Source of the DNA: Adiantum capillus-veneris
Taxonomy: Eukaryota; Streptophyta; Polypodiopsida; Polypodiales; Pteridaceae
NCBI GenBank assembly: GCA_014529385.2
Contig: CM043944.1
Span: 87,199,884 to 87,263,883, forward strand
Length of the DNA: 64,000 bases
Direction: 5' to 3'
Each line of letters starts with the position of its first letter. Within the stretch, counting starts at the first letter, position 1. Position numbers and translations under genes: made by a program. Of this stretch, positions 30,382 to 44,291 are shown one piece after another. The notes under the pieces were generated by a model. The model ran no database searches. It was not told the origin of the DNA and saw only the letters and a program-made list of their open reading frames with translations.

Positions 30382-32430
30382 GCCGCACTATTGTAAGCTG
30401 AGACACTTTTATCAGACACTGTCTCGAACTATCCTCACATGTATTCTATCAGCAGTAAACCTAAATTGTATCGAGTTTATCGTAGCCGACAATCCATCAA
30501 CATGGCTTAGCAAGTCATACATACACGAGGAGCAAAGAAAGACAAAGAGGTCACCATTACGCCAGCTTGCTCCATAAGAAGTGAAAGCTCGTATGGAGTG
30601 ATAAATATAGACCATTCATGGGTCCCCTTAGGTACCTATATTGCAATGCAAACAATGAAAACTTCAAATAACTTCAATGCTTAAGAATTAGCCAAAAGAA
30701 CTAAATTTATGTAGCCCATAATAGCACTCCTTAACTAGAATACTCGGTTCTTATATCAAATAGACATATGCAATCACCCAAAATAATATTGGCTAGGAAA
30801 CACAATCTTTTGCAGCATATACAGCTCTTTGAGAAGATGGTATTGATTCTGGGTGCTGACATGGGCGCATGGAATTCCAGCTTCTGTGATGTGGCCATCA
30901 TTGAATTGCTGCATGAAAAATTTGCAGGTGCTGACTTGGTTCAGTCATCGGAGGAGGTTCAGTCTTATTATCGTTGCTGACGTGTTCAACATGTGTTGGC
31001 TACATGTGTTTATTACGTTGTAGAAAGTGCTATTGATGGAGGGCTCAAATGCAGTGCCCACTGACCTCTAACTGCATAGATATATATATCAAGCTACTTT
31101 GTAGAGGTTTTGTGGCATGATTATAATGACTTACTCTGGGTATCCACACTCTTTGTGTGCTACATTTGTGTAACAAATATTCATGATAAGAGGGATATTT
31201 GATGGCTAGTCTGTAAGTGTAGGTGTGTATCCTTGCAGCCCATGTATTTGTGGAATGGGCGGCGGTGCATGGTACAATCGTACGGGAAATATGGCATGGT
31301 TTTGTATTGGTAAATAAAATGTGTTGCAATGCATATCGTAAAGGGTTGTGAAGTTTTTTTTTAAAAAAAAAACTTTAAAAAACTATTTAGTAGATCATTG
31401 TGTCGTATCATATGGTCATACAATGCGATCATGGAGGACCGACTTATTTGGACAACATGGGCATTCGCTCTCGGAATGGAAACTTCCTCGAGAGGGGTGT
31501 TAGCTTGGTGCCGAGAAGCCATTTTGGTGAAGTCAACAAGCATATTTGGCATTAGATGAAGCCTTAATTTTGGCCCTACAGTCTCCCCATTACAATGAAT
31601 GTAGGAAAGTTGTGTAGATATTATGGCATTATAAATTTGGTCGTTTCATCGAGCACGTTGACCTTGCATTCCTATCAAGCTAACCTTCTATAACTTCAAA
31701 CTAAAATATTGAAAGCTTTTTGTGAGAAAATGCTTTCAATATGTAAAAATTTTCATTTGCAAATCTTGATTCCAACCACAAGTGTTGCTTTAGCACGTAG
31801 AACCATTCTTTTACATCCAAATTGATATGGTCAATTGCTCTTGGGCCCTTTTTTGATGACCTCTTAGGTTCTTTTCCACTTGACAGACAAGGACCTCAAA
31901 GTGAAAGATTGTCTTACATTTGGCATGCCCCACAAAATGAATCCCAATTAAAAATTAATAAGTAAGTGCAAGCTTGACATGGTCATTGTCAATGTGCAAA
32001 TACCAATCTATTTCAACCCTTGAGACATTAAACTATCATCAAAGAAAGGTGGTAAACTATAGAGAGGCTGGTATTTACAAAATGTAACAAAAAGTTTTCT
32101 TGTTTCATATACGACATTGAGGTCTACATTACAAAATTGGCCTTGTAAAAAGTAACAAGATGATGGTCAAGTCATGTCGATGGTCTTTTGAAATAAGTTA
32201 CAAACCAGAAATTTCTTTGGTGAAACAAGCACAAGGTTCATTAGAAATTTATGGAGTGTTTGTGCTCGGTATATCATTTCTCGGATGTGGATGACATAAA
32301 TAGTCATTTTTTTTTCTTGTTGGACTATATTAACTTTCAAAAGCTTTTATTGAGATCTAAAACATGGCTTTTTGCATCTCTCGCCCATACGGACTCGAAT
32401 ATATATGAATTTGGAATCTAACCCAAGGAA
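30382..32430 (+). repeat. 2.4-kb array, unit 4 (truncated)
   Basis: Normal order up to the GGAATCTAACCCAAGG block (about 32,430), where orientation flips. The three subrepeats and the unit end are missing. Confidence 0.85.
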
Positions 32431-35238
32431 TTTCATGTGCCCATGTCAATAACGAAAATCCATGCCGTCTCAGAGAGCAGTATAATTCTGCAAGAGATTG
32501 TGTTTCCTAGCCAGTATCATCTTGGGTGATTGCTTATGTCTATTCGATATAAGAACCTAGTGCTCTAGCTAAGGAATGATATTATGGGCTACATAAATTT
32601 AGTTCTTTTGGCTGATTCTTAAGCATTGAAGTTCTTTGAAGTTTTCACTATTTGCATTGCAATATAGGTACCTAAGGTGACCCATGAATGGTCTAAATCT
32701 ATCACTCTAGACAAGATTGCACGTCTTATGGAGCAAGCTGGCATAAAGCTGACCTCTTTGTCTTTATTTTCTCTTCATGTATGCATGACCTGCTGAGCCA
32801 TGTTGATGGCTATTGGCTACGATAAACTCAGTACAGTTTAGGATTACTGCTAGATAGAATACACGTAAGGATAGTTTGAGACGATGTCTGGGAAAAGTGT
32901 CTCAGCTTACAATGGTGCGGCTTTGAAAAAAAAAATGCTGGTTGAGAGGAAGAGGAAAAGGAAAAATCTGGCCTAGATTTCAAGAAAGTGTAAAAATAGT
33001 GAAATTTACCTTAAATTTTCAAAATTTCCTCTTGGAAAAATCATGAAAAGGAATTGTGTATTCTTTGTCACATTGGATTCCAGTTAAATTGATATGGTAC
33101 AAATGAGATGATTTTTGAAGTTTTGTTAGTAGTTGTTTTGTGTATGCAGCTTCATGAGATGGCTGGAATGGTCTTGAATCCTCTAAGCGGCAAATGGTCA
33201 TTATCCACATATACCAATGTCAACTATATAGCCTATGGAACAAAGTCTGCCGTGACTATGGCATAAGATGAGCAGTTATGGACCTGGAATGGTAATTAGT
33301 TATGGATAATTACATAGTTTATGTATCAAACCCTGTAGCGGATATGGCATGAAGCACGCAGCATTCATAGTAGTAAGATGATGTCATTATCTATGGACAA
33401 TTAGCTTATGTATAAAACCCTATAGCGGCCATGTCATAAAGCACATACCCGCACCGCAACACTCATAGTAGAAATATGATATCATTAGCATGTGAAGCAT
33501 GCCAAAACCTTGGGTTATACTTATATATCCAAGTCCATATGGGCACGAGATGCCAAAAGCGATGTTTTAGATCTCAATAGAGGGTTTTGAAAGTTAATAT
33601 AGTCCAACAAGAGAAAAAATGGTTTTTTATGTTATCCGCATTTGAGAAACGACATACCAAGCTAAAAAATCCAGAAATCTCTAAAATGAACCTTGTGCTT
33701 GTTTCACCAAAGGAATTTCTAGTTTGTAACTTATTTCAAAAGACCATCGACATGACTTGTCCATCATCTTGTTACTTTTTACAAGGCCAATTTTGTAATG
33801 TAGACCTCAATGTAGTATATGAAACAAGAAAACTTTTTGTTACATTTTGTAAATACCAGCCTCTCTATAGTTTGTCAACAACTACCACCTTTCTTTGATG
33901 ATAGTTTAATGTCTCAAGAGTTGAAAGAAATTGGTACTTGCACATGGACAATGATCGTGTCAAGCTTGTTCTTACTTATTAATTTTCTCAGTAGGATTCA
34001 TTTTGTGGGGCATGCAAAATGTAAGACAATCTTTCACTTTGAGGTCCTTGTCTGTCAAGTGGAAAAGAGTCTGAGAGGTCATCGAAAAAGGGCCCAAGAG
34101 CAATTGACCATATCAATTTGGATGTAAAAGAATGGTCCTAGGTACTAAAAACAAGAGCTGTGGTTGGAATCAAGATTTGCAAATGAAAATTTTAAAAACA
34201 TCTCAACCCTTACGATATGCATTGCAACACATTTTAATCTACCAATACAAAATCATACCATAATTCACCGTACGAGTGTACCATGCACCGCCGCCCACTG
34301 TACAAATACATGGTCTTCAAGGATACATACCTACACTTACAAACTAGCTATCAAATATCCCTCCTATCATGAATTTCTGTTAGACAAATGTAGCACATAA
34401 GAGTGTGGATACCCAGAGTAAGTCATTATAATCATGCCACAAAAGCTTGATATATACATCTATGTAGTTAGAGGTCAGTGGGAACTGCATTTGAGTGCTC
34501 CATAAACAACACTTTCTACATCGTAATAAACGCATGTAGCCCACAGATGTTCAACAACGGTAATAACATTGAACCTCCCCTGATGACTAAAACAAGTTAG
34601 CACCTACAATTTTTTCATGCAACCTTTCGATGATGTCCACATCAGCAGCTAGAATTTCATGCGCCCATGTCAGCAGCCAAAATCCATACCTTCTCAGACA
34701 ACGATATAATGTTGCAAGAGATTGTGTTTCCTAGCCAGTATCATTTTGGGTGATTTCTTATGTCTATTTAATATAAGAACCTAGTATTCTAGTTAAGGAG
34801 TGCTATTATCGGCTACATAAATTTAGTTCTTTTGGCTGATTCTTAAGCATTGAAGTTGTTTGATTTTTCCACTATTTGCATTGCAATATAGGTACCTGAG
34901 GGGACCCATGAATGGTCTAAATTTATCATTCTAGACGAGCTTGCACTTCTTATGGAGCAAGCTCGCGTAAAGGTGACCTCTTTGTCTTTCTTTGGTCCTC
35001 ATGTATGCATGACTTGCTGGGCCATGTTGATGGATTTTTGGCTATGATAAACTCGGTATAGTTTAGGATTACTGCTAGATAGAATACATGTGGCGATAGT
35101 TCGAGACGGTGTTTGGGAAAAGTGTCTCAACTTACAATAGTGTCCCTTTGAAAATAAAAATGCTGGTTGAGAGGAAGAGGAAAAGGAAAAATCTGGCCTA
35201 GATTTCAAGAAAGTGTAAAAAGAGTGAAATTCACCTTA
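32431..35238 (-). repeat. 2.4-kb array, inverted block (about 1.2 units)
   Basis: From 32,431 the sequence reads as the reverse complement of the array: the ATGTGCCCATGTCA and CTGCAAGAGATTGTG blocks, the anchor reversed at about 32,870-32,930 (GTGTCTCAGCTTACAATGG), the subrepeats at 33,190-33,480, and a second reversed anchor at 35,120-35,145. It ends at 35,238 in AAATTCACCTTAAATTAATAAG, where plus orientation resumes at another unit position. Confidence 0.85.
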
Positions 35239-36340
35239 AATTAATAAGTAAGCGCAAGCTTGACACGGTCATTGTCCATGTTCAAATGAAAATTTCTTTC
35301 AACCCTTGAGACATTAAACTATCATCAAAGAAAGGTGGTAGCTGTTGACAAACTATAGAGAGGCTCATATTTACAAAATGTAACAAAAATTTTTCTTGTT
35401 TCATATACTACATTGAGGTCTACATTACAAAATTGGCCTTGTAAATAGTAACAGTCTTTTGAAATAAGCAAACTAGAAATTTCTTTGGTGAAACAAGCAC
35501 AAGGTTCATTTTAGAAATTTATGGAGTGTTTAGCTCGGTATGTCATCATTCCTCAAATGTGGATAACAAAAAAATCCATTTTTTCTCTTGTTGGACTATA
35601 ATAACTTTCAAAAGCCTCTATCGAGATAAAAAACATGGCTTTTGGCATCTCGTGCCCATATGGACTGGGATATATAAATCTAACTCAAGGTTTTGGCATG
35701 CTTCACCTGCTAATGATATCATATTTCTACTATGAGTGTTGTGGTGCGGGTATGTGCTTTATGACATAGCCGCTACATGGTTTGATACATAAACTAACTG
35801 TCCATAGATAATGACATCATCTTACTACTATGAGTGCTGCGTGCCTTATGCCATAACCGCTACAGGGTTTGATACATAAACTATGTAATTGTCCATAGAT
35901 GATGACCATTCCAGGTCCGTAATTGCTCATCTTATGCCATAGTCACCGCACGCTTTGTTGCATAGGCTATATAGTTGACATTGGTATCTATGGATAATGA
36001 TCATTTGCCGCTTTACATGATTAAATACCATTCTAACCATCTTCTGAAGCTGCATACACAAAACAATTACTAACAAAACTTCAAAAATCATCTCATTTGT
36101 AGTACTGGCACCATATTACTTTAACTGGAATCCAATGTGACAAAGAAAACACAATTCCTTTTTCTGATTTTTCCAAGAGGAAATTTTAAAAATTTAAGGT
36201 AAATTTCACTATTTTTACACTTTCTTGAAATCTAGGCCAGATTTTTTCTTTTCCTCTTCCTCTCAACAACCAGCATTTTTTTTTCAAGTCTTACTGTAAG
36301 GCGAGCGACTATTTCCGAGCGAGGGACTATCCCAAGCAAA
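35239..36340 (+). repeat. 2.4-kb array, partial unit after the inversion
   Basis: Begins inside the unit (AATAAGTAAGCGCAAGC) and continues through the subrepeats (about 35,715-36,005) to CTCTTCCTCTCAAC. The last 60 bases are a strongly diverged version of the anchor (TTACTGTAAGGCGAG), after which homology stops. Confidence 0.8.
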
Positions 36341-37366
36341 GAAACACACACACACATGCTCGGCACTATTCAAGATTTGTAGGTGCATAAGAAGGGTCAA
36401 GATGACACTATTCAAGATTTGTAAGTGCTAAGAAGGGTCAAGATGGCACTATTAGCAAAGGGTTGGTGAAATAAATAGTTGTGCTTGACAAAATATCTAT
36501 TGACTTGCACATATGAAAGACCAATGCATTTACAAAGAGTGTCATGCGTAGGATGTATTCTGTTGGAATTCATGAATGCTGTTGGAATTCATGAATGCAA
36601 GGGAGGACAACAAAGGTAGGTCTAGGGAGCTATGGGTATTTTTTTGCAAATGTAGTGCAACTCTCTCCCTCGGAATGCATTATCATCGATTTAACTTTTA
36701 GGACCAAAGTTCCAGCAAGGAGCAGCTAAGGAAGCTTTCGGCTTTTTTTGAATCAAGGCCACAAGAGGGCTTTTTGAATCTATTGCAACCCATAGTTCCA
36801 GATAGCTGTTCGACTTCTCCAACAAGTTTGGGGGCTTTGTTTTCATATAAATGTTATCCAATTTAACCAAAAAGGTTATTTTATAAAAACCACAAACAAT
36901 CTGTTGCAGCACTGTTTGTCGGTCCTGACGTGCAACACCGCTCGGATCCGCCACTGCCGCCGCCAGCAATGGTGCGCACCATTTCTTGAGACCGGTCCAC
37001 ACGATGTGGATTGGATTGGACTAGTTTCACTGTGGCTAGTGTTAGAAAAAAATTAAAGTCCAATGTATTTAAGCCAACTGAAATCCTAAAATGGCGATTA
37101 GATTTTAAGCTTGTCTTGAAGAAAACCGGAGTTTTTTAGAAGTTTTAGTCTAGTCATCGGCAAAAGCTTCAAATTCTGACCTAAAAACTGGGAGAATTTC
37201 AAGTTTACTCTTAACTTTTTAGGATAGGAAAAATGATTTTTTCTAACTGTGTCCAAGGCCATATGTGGCGATGATCCAGCTTTGTATAGCAAAACCGATT
37301 TTATTTGAAAAAACAAAAAGAAAACGAGCTAATAAAGAAAATTATCTATCGTGCTAAACTTGCTGG

Positions 37367-37394
37367 AACCAGTCCGCACTGGCGCGGACTGGTT
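37367..37394. other. Perfect 11-bp inverted repeat
   Basis: AACCAGTCCGC and GCGGACTGGTT are separated by six bases (ACTGGC), in an otherwise AT-rich neighbourhood. Function unknown. Confidence 0.7.
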
Positions 37395-37611
37395 TCGACA
37401 GGTTTCATAAGGCTGTGCAATTTTGGATTTGCGTGATTATTTCGCCCATAACGCATGCAAAGTGGAAGCTTGCTCTCGCCGTTATCTTCCTCTTCTCTTC
37501 TTGCCAGAGGATACGCAGACCATTGCCGACCACCAGCTAAACGTCAATCCTTAGCCTGGCTAAATACGATTAAATGTTATATGGGATCCCGCACCGTTTC
37601 AACTCTCTCTC

Positions 37612-37615
<4 letters not shown>

Positions 37616-37651
<36 letters not shown>
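37616..37651 (+). repeat. (CT)n microsatellite
   Basis: About 18 CT units, with a further short CT run just upstream at 37,602-37,612. Confidence 0.95.
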
Positions 37652-37655
<4 letters not shown>

Positions 37656-38365
37656 AAGCATAAGGCACGTAGACCCTCCCATCTCTAGCTACAAAAGAGG
37701 GTCTTCGCAAGAACACTTGCTCGCTGAGGCGATACAAATGTAATTTTTTTTTTGTTTGGCAGTATCAGTTGGATCATGCTCGTCTTTGATTGAGATCATT
37801 TAGTAATTTAGTCAATCAGGAGCGCTCCTTCCTCTTTATCTCTAGAGCTTGAATCCGCTTGACAGTAAGCTCCATGGAGCTTCTCGAACTTTCCCTGACA
37901 TTTAGTCTGCAAACTGTTAGAATTGCTGATGCAGTTGCATAGCCTTCTTCATCGTTAGTTGTTCCTCAACATCCTTATGCCCGATCTAGAAGGAAATACC
38001 CGAAAACACAACCGGTGTGTTGAAATACCTTTGAATGGGAAAAACTCAACTGACGTACTGTTGAAACTTAGTTGAACATTGTGGAAGAACCGGAATATAG
38101 GCACAACATGGAAGGATACTTAAATGTGGAGGCCATGTACCTTCTAAGCAGGACTCTTGGTATGGGCTTATTTGCACCATGTAGAGAAGGAACTAGCAGT
38201 ATCCCGAGTTGGAGGATAAGATAGCTCACGGTTAGGACCACAATCATCAAGAACTTAAGTTTTAAATAGCCACAAAAGAGGATCCACTGGAGGCTAATTG
38301 GCATGCTTGTTGCAGGGTAGCAAGGAGAACCAACAATGAGTCTCGCTATGATAGCAAGGGAATAT

Positions 38366-38369
<4 letters not shown>

Positions 38370-38434
<65 letters not shown>
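38370..38434 (+). repeat. Compound (TC)n(TG)n microsatellite
   Basis: About 15 TC units switch directly to about 17 TG units. Confidence 0.95.
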
Positions 38435-38438
<4 letters not shown>

Positions 38439-39630
38439 CACTTACATGTACGACAAGTACATTAAAAGTGCAATTTGCAAGCCTAGAAAGAGGTAAAGGA
38501 AGTTGGCTACTCGTCCATGCTCCCTTGGCGTCGACTACTATCACTAGCCTGCAAGAAGTTGGCCTATGTATCCCAATAAAAAAGAACATGCCAATTAGCA
38601 TCAACAAAAGGTCCATTATGTCAACTTGTAAAGTCTTTTCACTTCTATAAGGTTCTAACATGCAATGCTTTTTTATAGTTGTTGTATGCTCCTTTTTTGC
38701 CCATTTAAAGCAAGGCAAGAATTTTAAGAGCAGGCAAGCATTGGTTGATGAGGTCGAAAGGGATTTCAGATGAGTGGGCAGAAGACCTTAGCTATCTATG
38801 GTGGCACTATTCCATTGAGCCAAAGACTAGAGCAGCATTTTTGGACATACATAAACATGTAAGGCCCTCTCACTTTGTCAAAAGAGAATGTAAAGCTTGA
38901 GCGCATAGAAAATAATATGGGAGGCTATTGATCATGAGGGTTCTCATTTCTACAAGGTTTTTATGTCTACTTCTCTTTTACAAGTGACATCACTTCCAAG
39001 ATTTCACCAATATTTATCAAAGGAGGACCTTCGAGACAACATCCATCACTAGGCAAAGTGTTGCTGATATCATTAGATACCTACCTTGCATACCAATATT
39101 ATCGTCGTGCTTAGTCAAGCTCGATAAGTAATGCAAGTTTGTGAAATTCCATTATGGTATGATGGATATCTTGCTTTTGAAATGCCACCACAATGTGCTA
39201 AGCATATATGATATGGAACAATGATTTGATGGATATTCATGGAGTTTGTGCATCAGGCTGCACTCACAAAGTTGAAGCCTTTGTAGGTACTCGAGTGGCC
39301 TCACAGACCTGCTAGAAGTTTATTAGTTCTAACCCTTTTTGGTGTTTTTGACACATCGATAATTAACTGCTTTATATGTACTATTGTGACTTGGGATCTT
39401 GTTAGGTCCTCAACATGTAAGAAGGTTTGAGATTTTGAAGCCTCCGCTGCTTTGTGGAAATTTTAGATGTACGACCCTGTTGTGTTGAGATGCTCGTTGA
39501 ATCTAGCATGACATGATTATTTTCTTTAATATGACTTGCTCGTGCATCAATTTGTCAAAGGGTATTGTTCATATTTGCTTGAAAATTGGCTTTGCTCGGT
39601 TTTCTTTTCTCATTGATTAGAAATCCCCTT

Positions 39631-42244
39631 ATTTTCAAGCCGCACTATTGTAAGCTGAGACACTTTTCCCAGACACCGTCTCGAACTATCCTCATGTGTA
39701 TTCTATCTAGCAATAATCCTAAACTACTATACCCAGTTTATCGTAGCTAACAACCATCATCATGGCTCAACAAGTCATACATACAGGAGGAGAAAATAAA
39801 GACACATAGGTCACCTTTACACCAGCTTGCTCCATAAGACGTGCAAGCTTGTCTAGAGTGCTAAATTTAGACCATACATGGGTCACCTTAGGTACCTATA
39901 TTGCAATGCAAACAGTGAAAACTTCAAACAACTTCAATGCTTAAGAATTAGCCAAAAGAACTAAATTTATGTAGCCCATAATAGCACACCTTAGCTAGAA
40001 TACTAGGTTCTTATATCAAAAAGACATAAGCAATCACCCAAAATGATACTGGCTAGGAAACACAATCTCTTGCAGCATTATACCGCTCTCTAAGACAACA
40101 TGGATTTTTGCTGCTGACATGGGCGCGTGAAATTCCAGCTGTTGATGTGGCCATCATCGAACGGCTGCATGAAAAAATTGTAGGTGCTCACTTGATTCAA
40201 AGGTTTAGTCTTATTACCATTTGCTAACGTGTTCGACATCCGTGGGCTACATGCGTTTATTACGTTGTATAAAGTGTTGTTGATGGAGCGCTCAAATGCA
40301 GTGCCCCTTGACCTCTAACTACATAGGTGTATATATCAAGCTACCTTGTAGAGATTTTGTGGCATGATTATACTGACTTACTTTGGGTATCCACACTCTT
40401 ATGTGTCATGATAGGAGGGATATTTTATGGCGAGTTTGTAAGTGTAGGTATGTATCCTTGCAAACCATGTATTTGTGGAGTAGGTGGTAGTGCATGGTAC
40501 AGTCCTACGAGGAAATATGGTATGATTTTGTATTGGTAAATAAAATGTGTTGCAATGCATACCGTAAGGGTTGGGATGTTTTTTAAAAAAACTTCTAAAA
40601 ACTATTTAATAGGTCGTTGTGTTGTATCATATGGTCATACAATAGGATCATGGAGAAATGACTTATTTAGACAACATGGGCATTAGTTCTCTGAATGGAA
40701 ACTTCCTTTGAGAGGGGTGTTAGCTTGGTGCCGAGAAGCCTTTTTGGTGAAATCAACAAGCATATTTGGCATTATATGAAGCCTTCATTTTTGCCCTACA
40801 TTCTCCCCTTTACAATGAATGTAGGAAAGTTGTGTAGATATTGTAGCATTATAAATTTGGTGGTTTCATCGAGCACATTGACCTTGCATTCCTATCAAGC
40901 TAACCTTCTATAACTTGAAACTAAAAGATGGAAAGCCCTTTGTGAGAACATGCTTTCAATATGTAAAAACTTTCAAATGCAAATCTTGATTCCAACCACA
41001 ACTGTTGCTTTACCACCTAGAACCATTCTTTTACATCCAAATTGTTATGGTCAATTGCTCTTGGGCCCTTTTCCGATGACCTCTCAGGCTCTTTTCCACT
41101 TGACAGACAAGGAACTAAAAGTGAAAGATTGTCTTACATTTTGCATGCCCCACAAATGAATACCAATGAGAAAATTAATAAGTAAGTGCAAGCTTGACAT
41201 GGTCATTGTCGATGTGCAAATACCAATTTCTTTCAACCCTTGAGACATCAAACTATCATCAAAGAAAGGTGGTAGCTGTTGACAAACTATAGAGAGGCTG
41301 GTATTTACAAAATGTAACAAAAAGTTTTCTTGTTTCATATACTACATTGAGGTCTACATTAAAAAATTGGCCTTGTAAAAAGTAACAAGATGATGGACAA
41401 GTCATGTCGATGGTCTTTTGAAATAAGTTACAAACTAGAAATTTCTTTGGTGAAACAAGCACAAGGGTCATTTTAGAAATTTTTGGAGTGTTTAGCTCGG
41501 TATATCATTTCTCAAATGTGGATAACATAAACATCCAATTTTTCTCTTGTTGGAATATAATAACTTTCCAAAGCCTTTATTGAGATCTAAAACATGGCTT
41601 TTGGCATCTTGAGCCCATATGGACTCGGATGTATAAGTCTAAGTCAAGGTTTTGGCATGCTTCACATGCTAATGATATCATATTTCTACTATGAGTGTTG
41701 CGGTGTGGGTATGTGTTTTATGACATAGCTGCTACAGGGTTTGATACATAAGCTAACTGTCCATAGATAATGACATCATCTTACTACTATGAGTGCTGCG
41801 TGCCTTATGCCATAACCGCTACAGGGTTTGATACATAAACTATGTAATTGTCCATAGATGATGACCATTCGAGGTCCGTAATTGCTCATCTTATGCCATA
41901 GTCACCGCACACTTTGCTGCATAGGCTATATAGTTGACATTGGTATCTATGGATAATGATCATTTGCCGCTTTACATGATTAAAGACCATTCCAACCATC
42001 TCCTGAAGCTGCATACACAAAACAATTACTAACAAAACTTCAAAAATCATCTCATTTGTAGTAATGGCACCATATCAATTTAACTGGAATCCAATGTGAC
42101 AAAGAATACACAATTCCTTTTTATGATTTTCCAAGAGGAAATTTAAAAAATTTAAGGTGAATTTCACTATTTTTACACTATCTTGAAATCTAGGCCAGAT
42201 TTTTCCTTTTTCTCTTCCTCTCAACCAGCATTTTTATTTTCAAA
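39631..42244 (+). repeat. 2.4-kb array, unit 6
   Basis: 2606 bp from the anchor at 39,639 to the next. It includes a 72-codon plus-strand frame at 40,695-40,913, almost identical to one in unit 8, and a 70-codon minus-strand frame at 41,259-41,471 also seen in other units. Confidence 0.85.
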
Positions 42245-44291
42245 GCTGCACTATTGTAAGCTGAGACAGTTTTCCCAGACACAATCTCGAACTATCCTCA
42301 GGTGTATTCTATCTAGCAGTAATCCTATACTTTACCAAGTTTATCGTAGCCAACAACTATCAGCATGGCTCATCAAGTCATACATACATGAGGAGCAAAT
42401 AAAGACAAAGAGGTCAGCTTTATGCCAACTTGCTCCATAAGATGTGCAAGTTTGTCTAGAGTGATAAATTTAGACCATTCATGGGTGACCTTAGGTACCT
42501 ATATTGCAATGGAAACAATGAAAACTTCAAACAACTTCAATGCTTAAGAATAAGCCAAAAGAATTAAATTTATGTAGCCCATAATAGCACTTCTTAGCTA
42601 GAATACTAGGTTCTTATATCAAATAGACATAAGCAATCACCCAAGATGATACTGGCAAGGAAACACAATCTCTTGCAGCATTATACCGCTCTCTGAGACG
42701 GCATGCATTTTTGCTGCTAACATGGGTACATGAAATTCCAGCTGCTCATGTGGCCATCATTGAGTGAAAAAATTGTAGGTGCTGACTTGTTTCAGAGGTT
42801 CAGCCTTATTACCATTGCTGACATGTTCGACATCCGTGGGCTACATGGGTTTATTATGTTGTATAAAGTGTTGTTGATGGAGCACTCAAATGCAGTGCCC
42901 CTTGACCTCTAACTGCATAGATGTATATATCAAGCTACTTTGTAGAGCTTTTGTGGCATGATTATAATGACTTACTCTCGGTATCCACACTCTTATGTGC
43001 TATATTTGTGTAACAAAAATTCATGATAGAGGGATATTTGATGGCGAGTTTGTAAGTTTAGGTATGTATACTTGGAGACCATGTATTTGTGGAGTGGGCG
43101 GCGGTACATGGTACAGTCATACTGTGAAATATGGTATGATTTTGTATTGGTAAATAAAATGTGTTCCCTTGCATACCGTAAGGGTTGTGATGTTTTTTAA
43201 ACTAACTTTTAAAAACTATTTTGTAGCTAGTTGTGCTCTATCATATGGTCATACAGTACGATCATGGAGGACCCACTTATTTGGACAACATGGACATTAG
43301 TTCTCTGAATGGAAACGTCCTTGAGAGGGGTGTAGCTTGGTGCCGAGAAGCTTTTTTGGTGAAGTCAACATGCATATTTGGCATTAGATGAAGTCTTCAT
43401 AACATTGAGGTCTACATTAAAAAATTGGCCTTGTAAAAAAGTAACAAGATGATGGACAAGTCATGTCGATGGTCTTTTGAAATAAGTTACAAACTAGAAA
43501 TTTATGGTGAAACAAGCACAAGGTTCATTTTAAAATTTTCTGGAGTGTTTAGCTCGATATGTCATTTCTTAAATCTGGATAGCATAAATTTTTCTCTTGT
43601 TGGACTATATTAACTTTCAAAAGCCTCTATTGAGATCTGAAACATGGCTTTTGACATCTCTCACCCATATGGATTGGGATACATAAGTCTAACTCAAGGT
43701 TTTTGCATGCTTCACATGCTAATGGTATCATATTTCTACTATGAGTGTTGCGGTGTGGGTATGTGCTTTATGACATAGCCACTACAAGGTTTGATACATA
43801 AGCTAATTGTCCATAGATAACGACATCATCTTACTACTATGAGTGTTGCGTGCCTTATGCCATAGCCGCTACAGGATTTGATACATAAACTATGTAATTG
43901 TCCATAGATAATGATTATTCCAAGTCCATAACTGCTCATCTTATGCCATAGTCACCGCATGCTTTGTTTCATAGGCTATATAGTTGACATTGGTATCTTT
44001 GGATAATGATCATTTGCCGCTTACAGGATTAAAGACCATTTTTGCCATCTCCTGAAGCCGCATACAAAAAACAACTACTAACAAAACTTCAAAAATCATC
44101 TCATTTGTACTGGCACCATATCAATTTTACTGGAATCCAATGTGACAAAGAATACACAGTTCCTTTTTATGGCTTTTCCAGGAGGAAATTTTGAAAAATT
44201 AAGGCGAATTTCACTATTTTTACACTTTCTTGAAATCTAGGCTAGATTTTTCTTGTTCTTCTTTCTCTCAACCATCATTTTTATTTTCAAA
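42245..44291 (+). repeat. 2.4-kb array, unit 7 (shortened)
   Basis: 2047 bp. A deletion near 43,400 joins the AAGTCTTCAT position directly to ACATTGAGGTCTACATT, removing about 550 bp present in units 6 and 8. Confidence 0.85.

Larger units (their letters stand above)
36341..39630. other. Unassigned 3.3-kb segment splitting the array
   Basis: No convincing gene or element. Seen: a ~50-bp duplication around 36,367-36,460 (ACTATTCAAGATTTGTA), a short duplication GTTGGAATTCATGAATG near 36,563-36,600, a perfect 11-bp hairpin (37,367-37,394), a (CT)n run (37,616-37,651) and a compound (TC)n(TG)n run (38,370-38,434). Array sequence resumes sharply at ATTTTCAAGCCGCACT (39,631). The 216-codon minus-strand frame around 38,068-38,718 crosses the microsatellite and is not credible. 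Confidence 0.5.

Noticed and set aside
38000-38350. Ty1/copia RNase H remnant
   Set aside because: A few phrases looked suggestive, but no motif held in any frame on either strand.
38068-38718. 216-codon minus-strand frame with a Thr-His/Arg-Glu repeat
   Set aside because: The central part is the (TC)n(TG)n microsatellite and no domain is present on either side.
36280-39640. Possible 8-bp duplication TTTTCAAG around the 36.3-39.6 kb segment, suggesting a hAT transposon
   Set aside because: The bases after the left TTTTCAAG still align to the diverged array anchor, so this is homologous array sequence, not a target duplication; no matching terminal inverted repeats or transposase were seen.
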